From positions 1 through 45,341 of the forward strand of contig JBEBSD010000051.1 of the NCBI GenBank assembly GCA_040394475.1: a stretch of DNA of 45,341 nucleotides. Direction: 5' to 3'. Under the pieces are notes generated by a model that had not been told where the DNA came from, did not search any database, and saw nothing but the letters and a program-made list of their open reading frames with translations. The stretch comes from JBEBSD01 sp040394475 (lineage in GTDB: Bacteria; Bacteroidota; Bacteroidia; Cytophagales; Spirosomataceae). Positions 32,729-41,503 of the stretch are shown one piece after another. Position numbers and translations under genes: made by a program. Numbering within the stretch: position 1 is the stretch's first letter; every line of letters begins with the position of its first letter.

Positions 32729-33304
32729 ATGAAAATAATCAGGATACTTCTGTTGTTATGCAGTGCTGGTCTTTCGTCTTTATATGGCCAGGAAAAAAGT
32801 TTATCTCCCACGCTTTATAAAAATCTGCCGGCCGATCCGGAGCCGGAAACGGGGATTTATACACTTTTCAGTTTCAGGACCGGCCAGGCCGTTGATACAT
32901 CCCTTTGGGCAACCGACCAATGGGATGTAGGTTTTAAGGGAAGTACCCTTATTGTAAACGGCGGGGCAAACCGGGTTGGTAAGGGAGGAGCGTTCCTGGT
33001 GAAGGGGGATTTTGAAGCCCTGAAAAACGTTCCCGACGGCGCTCAGTTCACCGTCGATGAATCCGATGAAAAGACTGCTATTCCCAAAGGATCGGGCAAC
33101 GGCTGGTACGAATATATTTTCACGACGCACGAGATCAAACCGCTTCCCAACACCGTGCTGCTGATCAGGACCGCCGACGAACGGTATGCGAAAATGGTGA
33201 TCGAAAGTTACTACAGAGACATTGAGGGAGAGACGGATTCACCGGGGCGTTATTACACCTTCCGGTATGTTTTTCAGCCAGACGGCACCCGGAACTTTAA
33301 CTAA
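32729..33304 (+). CDS. HmuY-like heme-binding protein
   Basis: A 191-residue secreted protein of the HmuY family, which takes heme from host or environmental hemoproteins and hands it to a TonB-dependent receptor. A signal peptide runs to about 20 (LYG-QE). QWDVGFKGSTLIVNGG and the late YYTFRYVFQPDG strand are family-typical. No acylated cysteine is evident (C11 lies inside the hydrophobic core), unlike the lipoprotein form in Porphyromonas. I start at MKIIRI (32729), since the in-frame codons from 32594 lie before the signal peptide. It heads a five-gene heme operon; the next gene begins within 50 bases. No Fur-box-like site was found in the 186-base leader. Confidence 0.82.
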   Translation: MKIIRILLLLCSAGLSSLYGQEKSLSPTLYKNLPADPEPETGIYTLFSFRTGQAVDTSLWATDQWDVGFKGSTLIVNGGANRVGKGGAFLVKGDFEALKNVPDGAQFTVDESDEKTAIPKGSGNGWYEYIFTTHEIKPLPNTVLLIRTADERYAKMVIESYYRDIEGETDSPGRYYTFRYVFQPDGTRNFN

Positions 33305-33349
33305 TTTCTTTTCGGGATAATTATCCATTCTATTATTTTTTTGCGTTTT

Positions 33350-34216
33350 ATGTCCCTTTTGCCAGATACGTACCGGTTCAAACAGTCAGAAAAGAGCTGG
33401 AAAATGTGGGTATACTTTCTTGTCTTCTGCCTCTTCGGAGCTCCCGTCAGCAGCTTTTCACAGCGGATCGTTTCGACAGACGGCACGATCAGTGAAATTC
33501 TGGCAGGCCTCGGACTCGCAGACCAGCTGGTGGGAGTAGATGTAACAAGCACTTATCCCGAATCGCTGAAGCGGCTGAAGCAAATCGGTCATAACCGTAC
33601 TATTTCGGCGGAAGGTATCCTGTCGCTCAATCCCGACCTGATCCTGGTCAACAGTGAAAGCCTGTTACGACCGGGCCTGGTGCAGCAACTGGAAAAAACG
33701 GGCAAGAAAGTCGTTGTGTTTGAGCAGCAGTATTCCGTGGAAGGCAGTAAAAAACTGATCCGTGCGGTCGGAACCTATTTTAACAGGCAAAAAGAGGCCG
33801 AAGTACTGGTCAAACGAATTGACGACGACCTGCTCCGGATAAAAAAGCAGCGTTCGCCTAAAAAGGTGGTATTTATCTATGCACGGGGAGCGGGGACCTT
33901 AATGGTTTCGGGAAAAGGCACCTCGGTAGACGCCATGCTCGGCCTGGCCGGCCACACCAATGCCATCCAGGGTTTCGATGATTTCAAACCGCTGACCAGT
34001 GAAGCACTGCTTGCGGCGAACCCTGACTACCTGTTGCTGTTTGATACCGGCCTGGAAAGTGTCGGCGGTATTGACGGCTTGTTAAAGCTCCCGGGCGTTG
34101 CCTTTACCAAAGCAGGTAAAAGCCGGCAGGTGGTTGCGATGGAGGGACTCTACCTGACGGGATTCGGTCCCCGCGTTGGCGCTGCTTTACTTGAGTTATC
34201 ACAGAAAATTAACTGA
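33350..34216 (+). CDS. hmuT: Heme ABC transporter substrate-binding protein
   Basis: A periplasmic heme-binding protein of the HmuT/PhuT group, which delivers heme to the inner-membrane importer. The segment QIGHNRTISAEGILSLNPDL matches the GHxRxLSAEG hallmark of this group, as does VDVTSTYPESLK before it and the late GLYLTGFGPRVGAAL. The signal peptide begins at MWVYFLVF; the ATG at 33350 gives 288 residues and the ATG at 33404 gives 270, and the latter places the signal peptide at the very start. Its stop is one base before the permease start, so translation is coupled. Confidence 0.88.
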   Translation: MSLLPDTYRFKQSEKSWKMWVYFLVFCLFGAPVSSFSQRIVSTDGTISEILAGLGLADQLVGVDVTSTYPESLKRLKQIGHNRTISAEGILSLNPDLILVNSESLLRPGLVQQLEKTGKKVVVFEQQYSVEGSKKLIRAVGTYFNRQKEAEVLVKRIDDDLLRIKKQRSPKKVVFIYARGAGTLMVSGKGTSVDAMLGLAGHTNAIQGFDDFKPLTSEALLAANPDYLLLFDTGLESVGGIDGLLKLPGVAFTKAGKSRQVVAMEGLYLTGFGPRVGAALLELSQKIN

Positions 34217-34217
34217 A

Positions 34218-35327
34218 ATGGCTACGGAAGCTCCCCAGTTACTCCCTACCCTCAAACAGGAACCCGATCCGGTCAAAGCGGTGACGCCCCTGCCTGTGGG
34301 ATGGATCGTGGGATTGCTGTCCGTAGTATTAGCGGCTTCCGTCCTTCTTGCAATTGGTATCGGTACCGTTCAGATTACGCCGAAGGAGTTGCTGGCTATC
34401 GTGCTTCACCGCCTGGGTGTGAGTACCCAGATTCCTTTCCGGGAAGAGCAGGAAATTATTTTTTGGTACATCCGGCTCCCAAGGGTTTGTCTGGGTATCC
34501 TGATCGGGACCGGACTGGCGCTGGCCGGCACCACGCTGCAGGGCCTGTTCCGGAACCCGCTGGCGGATCCTACCCTGATCGGGATTTCCGCAGGCGCGTC
34601 CCTGGCTGCCGTCCTCACCATCGTTTTTAACTTGAACATCCATTTGTTCGGCGGACTGCTGGGAAGCTATACACTGGCGGTTGCCGCTTTTACGGGCGCC
34701 GGCCTTACCACCTTACTGGTCTACCGGCTGTCGTTGGTAAACGGCCATTTCCGCATCAGTACCATGCTGCTCGTAGGAATTGCAATTAATGCATTCGTCA
34801 TGGCGCTTACGGGCCTGATCACCTCGCTGGCCAATGACCAGCAATTACGGGACCTCACATTCTGGAACCTGGGAAGCCTGGGAGGCGCCAACTGGACCAA
34901 TGTGCTGACCATCACGCCGTTTATCCTGATTGCCGCCTTCGGCATGCCCGGACTGGCCAAATCGCTGAACCTGCTGTCGCTGGGTGAAAGCCAGGCCATT
35001 CACCTGGGGGTGAACATGAAGCTGCTGAAACGGAAAACCATCCTCCTGTCGACGATGGCCGTCGGCGCTTCGGTGGCGATGGCCGGCTCCATCGGGTTCG
35101 TCGCGCTGATTGTTCCGCACATTATCCGAAAGGCTTTTGGTCCCGATCACCGGATCGTCTTACCCGGTTCTGCCCTGGGCGGGGCCATCATTTTGACCAT
35201 TTCGGACACCCTATCCCGTACCCTGGTAGCACCATCCGAGCTGCCCATTGGCGTACTGACAGCCCTCATGGGAGCACCTTTATTCGTTTATATTCTGTTA
35301 AAGGAAAAAAATAAAAGGTATGATTGA
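34218..35327 (+). CDS. hmuU: Heme ABC transporter permease (FecCD family)
   Basis: A 369-residue inner-membrane permease of the FecCD/BtuC type with about ten helices. Recognisable segments are RLPRVCLGILIGTGLALAG, GLFRNPLADPTLIGISAGAS, and near the C-terminus GFVALIVPHIIRKAFGPDHR. I use the ATG at 34218, which follows the previous stop by one base, not the earlier frame start inside that gene. Its end overlaps the ATPase start by eight bases. Specificity for heme is inferred from the neighbours HmuY, HmuT and HmuS. Confidence 0.9.
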   Translation: MATEAPQLLPTLKQEPDPVKAVTPLPVGWIVGLLSVVLAASVLLAIGIGTVQITPKELLAIVLHRLGVSTQIPFREEQEIIFWYIRLPRVCLGILIGTGLALAGTTLQGLFRNPLADPTLIGISAGASLAAVLTIVFNLNIHLFGGLLGSYTLAVAAFTGAGLTTLLVYRLSLVNGHFRISTMLLVGIAINAFVMALTGLITSLANDQQLRDLTFWNLGSLGGANWTNVLTITPFILIAAFGMPGLAKSLNLLSLGESQAIHLGVNMKLLKRKTILLSTMAVGASVAMAGSIGFVALIVPHIIRKAFGPDHRIVLPGSALGGAIILTISDTLSRTLVAPSELPIGVLTALMGAPLFVYILLKEKNKRYD

Positions 35328-36129
35328 AACGCGGGACCTGAGTTTTCATATCGCTCACCGGCGGTTGGTCCATCAAATCAACCTTACGGTGACACCCGGC
35401 AGGTTACTGGCCATTGTCGGCCCGAACGGCGCGGGGAAAACCACTTTGCTGAAGTTGCTCAACCGGGATTTGCTGCCTACCTCCGGAGAGGTACGCTTTC
35501 ACGGAAAACCTTTGTCCGGTTATAAAGCTGCGGAGCTGGCGCGGAAAAGAGCCGTATTGTCTCAGCAAAACCAGCTTTCACTGCCATTTACGGTACAGGA
35601 AGTCGTCATGATGGGAAGGTACCCCTTTCATAAGGACACCCCCACATCTTCCGATTACGACATCGTCCGGAAATGCCTGGAAAAAGTAGACATGCTTCCC
35701 TTCTCCGGGAGGCTGTTTCCGACCCTGTCGGGCGGCGAGCAGCAACGGGTCCAGCTGGCCCGCGTACTGGCACAGATCTGGCAAATACAGGGAGCCTATT
35801 TGTTTTTGGATGAGCCTACCAACGGTATGGATCTCAAACACCAGTACCATACCCTGCAAATCGCAAAAGCATTAACGGCCGACCACTATGGGGTCGTCGC
35901 CGTTCTGCACGATCTGAATATGGCGCTGCAGTACGCCGACGACCTGCTGATCCTTCACAACGGGACTATTGCAGCCCTGGGAGTTCCCCGGGAAGTCCTT
36001 ACCCCTGAAATTATTGAGCAGGTTTTCGGAATTGCCGCCCATATTACTTATTTTCCGGAAATGAATATTCCCCTGATCGTACCGGTTCCCGGAAAATCAC
36101 ACCAACCATCCCCTTATTTGAATCTTTAA
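35320..36129 (+). CDS. hmuV: Heme ABC transporter ATP-binding protein
   Basis: A 269-residue ABC ATPase of the HmuV group powering heme import. Walker A is GPNGAGKT (34-41), the signature LSGGEQQRVQLARVLAQ lies near 131-147, and Walker B is YLFLDEPTNGMD with the D-loop. It overlaps the permease by eight bases and is 13 bases before the heme-handling gene. Confidence 0.92.
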   Translation: MIETRDLSFHIAHRRLVHQINLTVTPGRLLAIVGPNGAGKTTLLKLLNRDLLPTSGEVRFHGKPLSGYKAAELARKRAVLSQQNQLSLPFTVQEVVMMGRYPFHKDTPTSSDYDIVRKCLEKVDMLPFSGRLFPTLSGGEQQRVQLARVLAQIWQIQGAYLFLDEPTNGMDLKHQYHTLQIAKALTADHYGVVAVLHDLNMALQYADDLLILHNGTIAALGVPREVLTPEIIEQVFGIAAHITYFPEMNIPLIVPVPGKSHQPSPYLNL

Positions 36130-36142
36130 AATCAATATCCAT

Positions 36143-37207
36143 ATGAAACCTGCAGAATATACCGAGACCATCATACCTGCTCCGACCGATCTGAAAGCCC
36201 GCTGGGAGCAATTAAAAAGCGAGCAGCCTAAACTGCGGATCCGGGATGCCGCCCGCCAGCTGGGGACTACCGAGGCCGAACTGGTAGCCATCGGGATGGG
36301 TAGTACTGCCGTACGCCTGCGACCCGAATTCACCGCCATCCTGGAAGCAATAGCGCCACTGGGTCATGTGATGGCGCTGACGCGCAATGACTATGCGGTC
36401 CATGAACGCAAAGGAGTGTACCTGAACCCTTCCTTTTCTCCGCACGTCGGTCTTTTCGTCGGTGAGGACATTGATCTGCGCCTTTTCATGGGCCCCTGGA
36501 AATATGCCTTTGCCGTCAGTGAAAACGACCGTCACAGTCTGCAGTTTTTCGGAAAGGACGGAGAAGCTATCCATAAGATTTACCTGACCGACAAAAGCGA
36601 CAAAGCCGCCTACGATGCGCTGGTCGAAACCTATACCGATCCGGAGCAAAACAGCACGCTGGAAATCACCCCGGAAACTCCGAAAGTCAATCAGTTCACC
36701 GGTCTGGACGAGGCTACCAAAGCGGCATTCCAGCAAAAGTGGATCGACCTGAAAGACACGCACGACTTTTATGGGTTGCTGACCAAATACCGCATCCCGC
36801 GGAAGGAAGCCTTATCCCTGGCGCCCGAAGGCATGGCCTACCCCATCCAGACCACTTCTGTCCGCAGGGTCTTTGAAGCAGCTGCCGCATCCGGACTGCC
36901 TATCATGGTCTTTGTCGGCAATAAAGGCTGTATCCAGATCCATACCGGTCCGATTAAGAAGCTCTTTGAAATGGGTCCCTGGTACAATATTATGGACCCC
37001 GAGTTCAACCTTCATTTACGGGAAGACGCTATTGATGAAGCCTGGGTGGTGATCAAACCCACAGAAGACGGCATTGTTACCGCTGTCGAGGTTTTTGACA
37101 AAGAAGGCGAAATTATTGTCCAGCTTTTTGGCAAGCGCAAACCGGGTATCCCGGAAATGGAAGACTGGCAGACGCTGGTAAAAGAAAATGTGCTGCCCCT
37201 TGCCTAA
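36143..37207 (+). CDS. hmuS: HmuS/ChuS-type hemin-degrading factor
   Basis: A 354-residue cytosolic protein of the HemS/ChuS/HmuS family, made of two similar halves, that binds imported heme and in some members degrades it. The N-terminal half has LRIRDAARQLGTTEAELVAIG and a later VMALTRNDYAVHERKG; the C-terminal half has FYGLLTKYRIPRKEALSLAP, VMVF-like IMVFVGNKGCIQIHTGPIKK, and FNLHLREDAIDEAW. It closes the heme operon; an 11-bp hairpin follows. Whether it degrades heme or only stores and transfers it cannot be told here. Confidence 0.93.
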   Translation: MKPAEYTETIIPAPTDLKARWEQLKSEQPKLRIRDAARQLGTTEAELVAIGMGSTAVRLRPEFTAILEAIAPLGHVMALTRNDYAVHERKGVYLNPSFSPHVGLFVGEDIDLRLFMGPWKYAFAVSENDRHSLQFFGKDGEAIHKIYLTDKSDKAAYDALVETYTDPEQNSTLEITPETPKVNQFTGLDEATKAAFQQKWIDLKDTHDFYGLLTKYRIPRKEALSLAPEGMAYPIQTTSVRRVFEAAAASGLPIMVFVGNKGCIQIHTGPIKKLFEMGPWYNIMDPEFNLHLREDAIDEAWVVIKPTEDGIVTAVEVFDKEGEIIVQLFGKRKPGIPEMEDWQTLVKENVLPLA

Positions 37208-37214
37208 AGAACCC

Positions 37215-37245
37215 GCCTTCCCGCAAGATGGTCCTGCGGGAAGGC
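37215..37245. terminator. Hairpin between convergent hmuS and glxA-like genes
   Basis: GCCTTCCCGCA (37215-37225) pairs perfectly with TGCGGGAAGGC (37235-37245) around a 9-base loop. It fills the 39-base gap between the two convergent genes. The T-runs are poor on both sides, but position and stem strength favour a shared terminator. Confidence 0.65.
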
Positions 37246-37246
37246 C

Positions 37247-38203
37247 TTATCCCAGATTCCTGAACTTCTCCCGGTAGGCAACCGGCGGTATTCCTGTATT
37301 CCGCTGAAACAATTTCCGAAAGGACTTCAGGTCGTTGTATCCCGTATCCAGCATAATCTCGGAAATACTCTTATTGGTCTGTTCCAGCAGTTTTTTGGCC
37401 GCCTCAATCCGGGTTTTCTGAAGGTATTCAATAGGGGTCACTCCTGTAGCAAGCTTAAAACGCCGGATAATATTCCGGCGACTTGCAGGGATTTCCCTCA
37501 CAATTTCTTCAATTGTCACTTCCTCCCTGTACATTTCCCGGATACGTTCTTCCGTTTTGCGAACCAGTTCATCCGTATGGTTGTCACGCGGGCTAAACCG
37601 GCCGTAGCAAGCCTGTTGACACCGGTCGAGGTCAATGGCAAACATTTTGGCCAGTTTTACCGCATTTTCATTCCCAACATACTTCCGGACCATATATAAC
37701 ATCAGGTGAAAACTGCTGGTAGCCCCGCCGCTGGTATACACCTGGTCATCTTCGGTCACCACATCCATGATCTGCAATTTCACCTCCGGGAAAGCCGTCT
37801 CGAATGCCGTGGCGGCATCGTAGTGGGTGGTGGCCCTCTTGCCGTTCAATACACCGGTGGCTCCCAGTAAAAAAGCCCCCGTGCACACGCTGGCCAACGC
37901 AGCCCCCCGTTCATACTGCGCGCGCAGCCAGGGAATAACCACACTGTTTTTCCGAAGCGATTCCACCACATTACTGGTGGAAAAAGCCGGGATAAAAATA
38001 ATATCGGCCTGCTCCAATGCACTGAAATGAATGCTGTTGAAGGCTCCCCTGTGTGCGTCCTGCACATGCAGGAAATGAATGTGTGCAAAGGCCTCTTCCC
38101 CTGAAGCAAGCAACATCCGGTTGAGCGTTTCAAATACATCCTGAATCGCAGCCACACTTAGCAAACGATAATCGTTTGTCAGCAGAATTGCCAGATTTTT
38201 CAT
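37247..38203 (-). CDS. GlxA-family AraC-type transcriptional regulator
   Basis: A 318-residue regulator with an N-terminal DJ-1/PfpI-like domain (about 1-190; nucleophile-elbow ASVCTGAFLLG with C107) and a C-terminal AraC-type DNA-binding domain of two helix-turn-helix motifs (about 215-318; EIVREIPASRRNIIRRFKLA, and SISEIMLDTGYNDLKSFRKL). Such GlxA-type proteins control catabolic or stress genes, with the first domain as a sensor rather than an enzyme. It converges on the heme operon, so it is not cotranscribed with it. The target is unknown. Confidence 0.88.
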   Translation of the reverse strand: MKNLAILLTNDYRLLSVAAIQDVFETLNRMLLASGEEAFAHIHFLHVQDAHRGAFNSIHFSALEQADIIFIPAFSTSNVVESLRKNSVVIPWLRAQYERGAALASVCTGAFLLGATGVLNGKRATTHYDAATAFETAFPEVKLQIMDVVTEDDQVYTSGGATSSFHLMLYMVRKYVGNENAVKLAKMFAIDLDRCQQACYGRFSPRDNHTDELVRKTEERIREMYREEVTIEEIVREIPASRRNIIRRFKLATGVTPIEYLQKTRIEAAKKLLEQTNKSISEIMLDTGYNDLKSFRKLFQRNTGIPPVAYREKFRNLG

Positions 38204-38308
38204 AAATAATCAATAAGTTGCGTCGCTTTCGACGACGGGTAACGAGTATTGGCCTATCCCCCCAGCTATTATGGCAAAATTTACCCCTCTTTTTTAAGCA
38301 AAACCCGT

Positions 38309-38316
38309 TAGTTTTG
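38309..38316 (+). promoter_or_regulatory. Candidate -7 box for small conserved ORF
   Basis: TAGTTTTG matches TAnnTTTG in full, 94 bases before the ATG at 38411. There is no TTTG at the -33 distance, only an upstream T-run at 38290-38295. Confidence 0.3.
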
Positions 38317-38410
38317 GAGCCTTGATTAACAAGCTGCCTTAACGACCCTTAAATTGCCCTAACAAAAATAACGGTACAACTAACAAATTTCAAACGACAA
38401 TTCCAACCCG

Positions 38411-38629
38411 ATGATTGAAGTTTTTAAAACCAATATTACGGAGGAGTCGATCGCCCTTCAGCTCATCCGACGCATCCAGCATCAATTCCAGGGATACTAC
38501 GCCAGTTTCGATCTGGAAGACTGCGACCATATCCTGCGCATCCGGTCTACCAGGGGGCTCATCGATAGTTTTTCGGTGGTAGAGCTGCTTCATAAAAGCG
38601 GATATAACGCTGAAATACTCCCGGAATGA
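38411..38629 (+). CDS. Small conserved protein, unknown function
   Basis: A 72-residue soluble protein (MIEVFKTNITEESIALQL, then FDLEDCDHILRIRS near 38-51, ending AEILPE). The predicted beta-alpha-beta-beta-alpha-beta order and size recall small ferredoxin-like or HMA-like folds, but without a CxxC metal site. I believe close homologues are frequent in Cytophagales as unnamed proteins. It stands alone between the divergent GlxA-type regulator and the DUF4407 gene. Function unknown. Confidence 0.75.
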   Translation: MIEVFKTNITEESIALQLIRRIQHQFQGYYASFDLEDCDHILRIRSTRGLIDSFSVVELLHKSGYNAEILPE

Positions 38630-38881
38630 TGGCCTGAAATAAACGCGCCACTCATCAAAAAAAGCAGCCGCTTAACACATTCAAGAGACAGGTTGTCAAA
38701 TATTTAGCTTTATTACACGGATAAATGTCCGGCCGGAATACCATTCCCTCTGCAATCGCCGTTTAAGCTTTTGACAAGTCGTCGCGGACCCGGCTGGCTT
38801 GCCGCTATCAGGGATCCGGGATCAATGCCCCGCCGGCAGGAAATCTCCCGGAGACGGACCAACCTCGCAAATTAGCTAGCC
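38630..38881. other. 252-base intergenic stretch, no clear feature
   Basis: No gene or convincing full promoter is seen. TAGCTTTA (38704-38711) resembles a -7 box with seven of eight matches. GC-rich short inverted segments occur around 38795-38850. Confidence 0.4.
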
Positions 38882-40045
38882 ATGATTGTTTTAAGAAATT
38901 TTTTCTGGTTTTGTTCCGGCGCTCATCAAAACCTTTTGCAACGCTGTCCGACCGAAGCGAACAAGTACGCAGGGATAGGCGCCACTATTTTTTTCACAGG
39001 TTTGTTTGCTGCTTTGTCGGGAGGATACGCTCTCTACACGGTTTTTGACACGGTAAGCAGCGCGGTTATTTTCGGAATGCTCTGGGGGACGATGATCTTT
39101 AACCTGGATCGCTATATTGTCAGCAGCATGAGCAAGCAGAACCGGTTCTGGCCGGAATTCAAAATGGCTCTCCCCCGTTTCGTGCTGGCTGTTTTGCTTG
39201 CCCTGGTGATTTCAAAACCGCTCGAATTAAAGATTTTCGAAAAGGAGATCAACCGGCAACTGGATGTCCGGAAAAATGAACAGACGATCCAGGCAAAAGC
39301 GGCCCTTCAGCAAAGTTTCCCGGAGATCACCGAAGTTGAAGCTAAAATTCTGGCATTGAAAGAAGAGGTGGCTGCGAAGGCTGCCTACCGCAACCAGAAA
39401 CAGGAGGAATACGACCTGGAAAGGTTCGGGGCCAAAACACCGGGCACCTCGGGCATTGTCGGCCTGGGCACCAACGCCCGGAAAAAGGAACAACAGCTCA
39501 ACGATGCAGAGCAGGATCTCAGGCAAACCGAAGCAAGGGTTCAGCAAAAAACTGACGCATACGAACGGGAGATCACACAGCTCCGGGAGGCCCGCGGGAA
39601 AGCATTTGAAAACCAGCAGCCGACTATTGCCCAATACGACGGCCTGGCGGCCCGGATGGATGCCCTGCAGGTACTGACGACCGAAAGCAAGGCAATGGAA
39701 CTGGCCAACCTGTTTCTCATTCTCCTGTTTATCGCTATTGAAATCGCACCGATACTGGTTAAACTGATTGCCGCAAAAGGGCCTTACGATGAATTGCTGG
39801 CAGCTCGGGAACATGGATTTAGCGTTTATACCCGGGAACAGACCCTCAAACTCGACCAGCAAAGCGAAAAACGGCTGCAATTGTTTATGGATGCCGAGAA
39901 AAATCAGGTGGAAGAAAAACTCTTCCGGGACCAGTATGTCAGAAACGAGCTTGGAAAAGCAGAAAAGGAATTATTCGAAGAAACCATCCGGCGCTGGAAA
40001 GAAGAGGAAATGGAGAAACTTAACCGGGAAAGCATGCGCTGGTGA
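38882..40045 (+). CDS. DUF4407-family membrane protein
   Basis: A 387-residue protein fitting the DUF4407 family. The start RNFFWFCSGAHQNLLQRCPTEANKYAGIGA is typical, followed by three transmembrane helices (about 30-52, 58-76 and 98-113). A long charged coiled-coil then runs over about 118-272, a fourth helix over about 274-296, and a helical charged tail to the end. The coiled-coil region probably forms a stalk on one side of the inner membrane. No enzymatic motif is visible and no function is known to me. Confidence 0.8.
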   Translation: MIVLRNFFWFCSGAHQNLLQRCPTEANKYAGIGATIFFTGLFAALSGGYALYTVFDTVSSAVIFGMLWGTMIFNLDRYIVSSMSKQNRFWPEFKMALPRFVLAVLLALVISKPLELKIFEKEINRQLDVRKNEQTIQAKAALQQSFPEITEVEAKILALKEEVAAKAAYRNQKQEEYDLERFGAKTPGTSGIVGLGTNARKKEQQLNDAEQDLRQTEARVQQKTDAYEREITQLREARGKAFENQQPTIAQYDGLAARMDALQVLTTESKAMELANLFLILLFIAIEIAPILVKLIAAKGPYDELLAAREHGFSVYTREQTLKLDQQSEKRLQLFMDAEKNQVEEKLFRDQYVRNELGKAEKELFEETIRRWKEEEMEKLNRESMRW

Positions 40046-40083
40046 ACGGGCGGCCTGAACATGCAGCCTAAACAGAACCCGGT

Positions 40084-40980
40084 CTAAAACACCCTCACTT
40101 TTTGAATTCCGATTGTTTCCGTCAGCAGCGACATTGCGATGTGCCGGTGATCCCTGTAATTCAATACGGCTCCGTTGGCACGCACTTCCTGCAGTTTTCC
40201 AAACTGCAGGGTTGCAACTACCCAGCAGGGGTGCTGCGGCACTCCGGCAGCGCAAATACCGTCCTCGGGCATTCCGACGTCGGGAGGGGCATAAACGGCC
40301 GCATAGCCATAATTCACGTCCACCGCCGGCGACCATTCCGCCATTCCCACGGTTTGGGCAACTGCTACATAGGCCTGGTTTTCCAGTGCCCGTGCCCGTG
40401 CGCCTACATGAACGCGGGCCGCTCCGCGGATAGCCTCCGTACAGCTCGGCGCCACAATAAGCCCCGCGCCGGCCATTGCCAGGTAGTGCGCCCCGATCCC
40501 AAACTCCACATCGTAACAAATCTGGACGCCAAAACTCCCCCAATCGGCCTCAAAGAGGGTTAATTGCTTTTTCCCCGGACTAATCCCCCATTCTTCGTCT
40601 TCAAAGCGGGTCATGAAAAACTTGTCCTGGTATCCTGCCAATCCGCCGGGAGCGAACACATAGGCGCGGTTCACTTTCCTGCCTTCGGCTGCTACCGGCA
40701 GGCTCGGGGCTACGAGCATGACCCGGTATTTTTTGGCAAGTGTCTCAAACGTCGTCAAAAAAGGATCCAGCCATTGGGTCATTGCGCTGGTTTGTTCCGC
40801 CAGATCCTGGCTGTCGGGAAGCAAACTTGTGAGCTCCATGGAACCATACTCCGGAAAAACCAGCAGCTGCGCTCCCTTCGCAACAGCTTCCTTTATCCAC
40901 GCTTCCACATGCAGCGCCCATGCTTTCAGTGATGAATGCTGTGTAATCGGATATTGCGCCACTGCGACTGTTACTTCCAT
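40084..40980 (-). CDS. Carbon-nitrogen hydrolase (nitrilase superfamily)
   Basis: A 298-residue amidase-type enzyme of the nitrilase superfamily, hydrolysing a C-N bond of an amide or carbamoyl compound. The Glu-Lys-Cys triad is visible: E44 (FPEYGSME), K120 (GYQDKFFMTRFE) and C155 (VQICYDVEF). Length is standard, with no signal peptide, so cytosolic. It converges on the DUF4407 gene. The substrate cannot be read from sequence. Confidence 0.9.
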   Translation of the reverse strand: MEVTVAVAQYPITQHSSLKAWALHVEAWIKEAVAKGAQLLVFPEYGSMELTSLLPDSQDLAEQTSAMTQWLDPFLTTFETLAKKYRVMLVAPSLPVAAEGRKVNRAYVFAPGGLAGYQDKFFMTRFEDEEWGISPGKKQLTLFEADWGSFGVQICYDVEFGIGAHYLAMAGAGLIVAPSCTEAIRGAARVHVGARARALENQAYVAVAQTVGMAEWSPAVDVNYGYAAVYAPPDVGMPEDGICAAGVPQHPCWVVATLQFGKLQEVRANGAVLNYRDHRHIAMSLLTETIGIQKVRVF

Positions 40981-41040
40981 GAGTCAAAAAGCTGTTTTTC
41001 TTTTTTTTCGAAATGGTTCATAATGGCTGATCACTGACAC

Positions 41041-41503
41041 GTTAAGGCTATGCCGTCCTGCTATCATTGAGGTGTCCTAAAAGCTGTTTAGGGCCGGTAT
41101 CCGGGTGGTCTGTGAAGACACAGACCACGGTGTCAATGCTGGTTGCCGATAGCTGATTGCTGACAACAACTTTAAGGCTATACCGTCGATTGCACCTCCT
41201 GCTACCATTGAACTGTCCTGAAGGCCGCGTACGGGCTGGTGCTAAAGTGGTCTGTGGAGACACAGACCACGGTGTCAATGCTGGTTGCCGATAGCCGATT
41301 GCTGATAGCTGATAGCTGAACGCTGACAACAACTTTAAGACTACACCGTCGATTGCACCTCCTGATACCATTGAACTGTCCTGAAGGCCGCTTACGGGCT
41401 GGTGCTAAAGTGGTCTGTGGAGACACAGACCACGGTGTCAGTGCTGGTTGTCATTGCCGATTGCCGATAGCTGATAGCCGTTCAACCGATAGCCATTCAG
41501 CCA
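41041..41503. repeat. Three-unit tandem array with REP-like palindromes
   Basis: Three imperfect units of about 142-163 bases. Each contains the perfect palindrome GTGGTCTGTG / CACAGACCAC with a four-base loop (41105-41128, 41247-41270, 41410-41433). Each palindrome is followed by GGTGTCARTGCTGGTTG and then by a variable number of GCCGATAGCT/GCTGATAGC short repeats. Units two and three are nearly identical across ACCGTCGATTGCACCTCCTG and CATTGAACTGTCCTGAAGG; unit one is more diverged. The array ends at the stop codon of the thioredoxin-like gene. The GCTGATAGC-type unit also occurs, in the opposite orientation, at 1-376. Confidence 0.9.

Noticed and set aside
41196..41440. Minus-strand frames reading through the 41-kb array
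   Set aside because: Their text (QLSAISNRLSATS) is the known by-product of such intergenic repeats.
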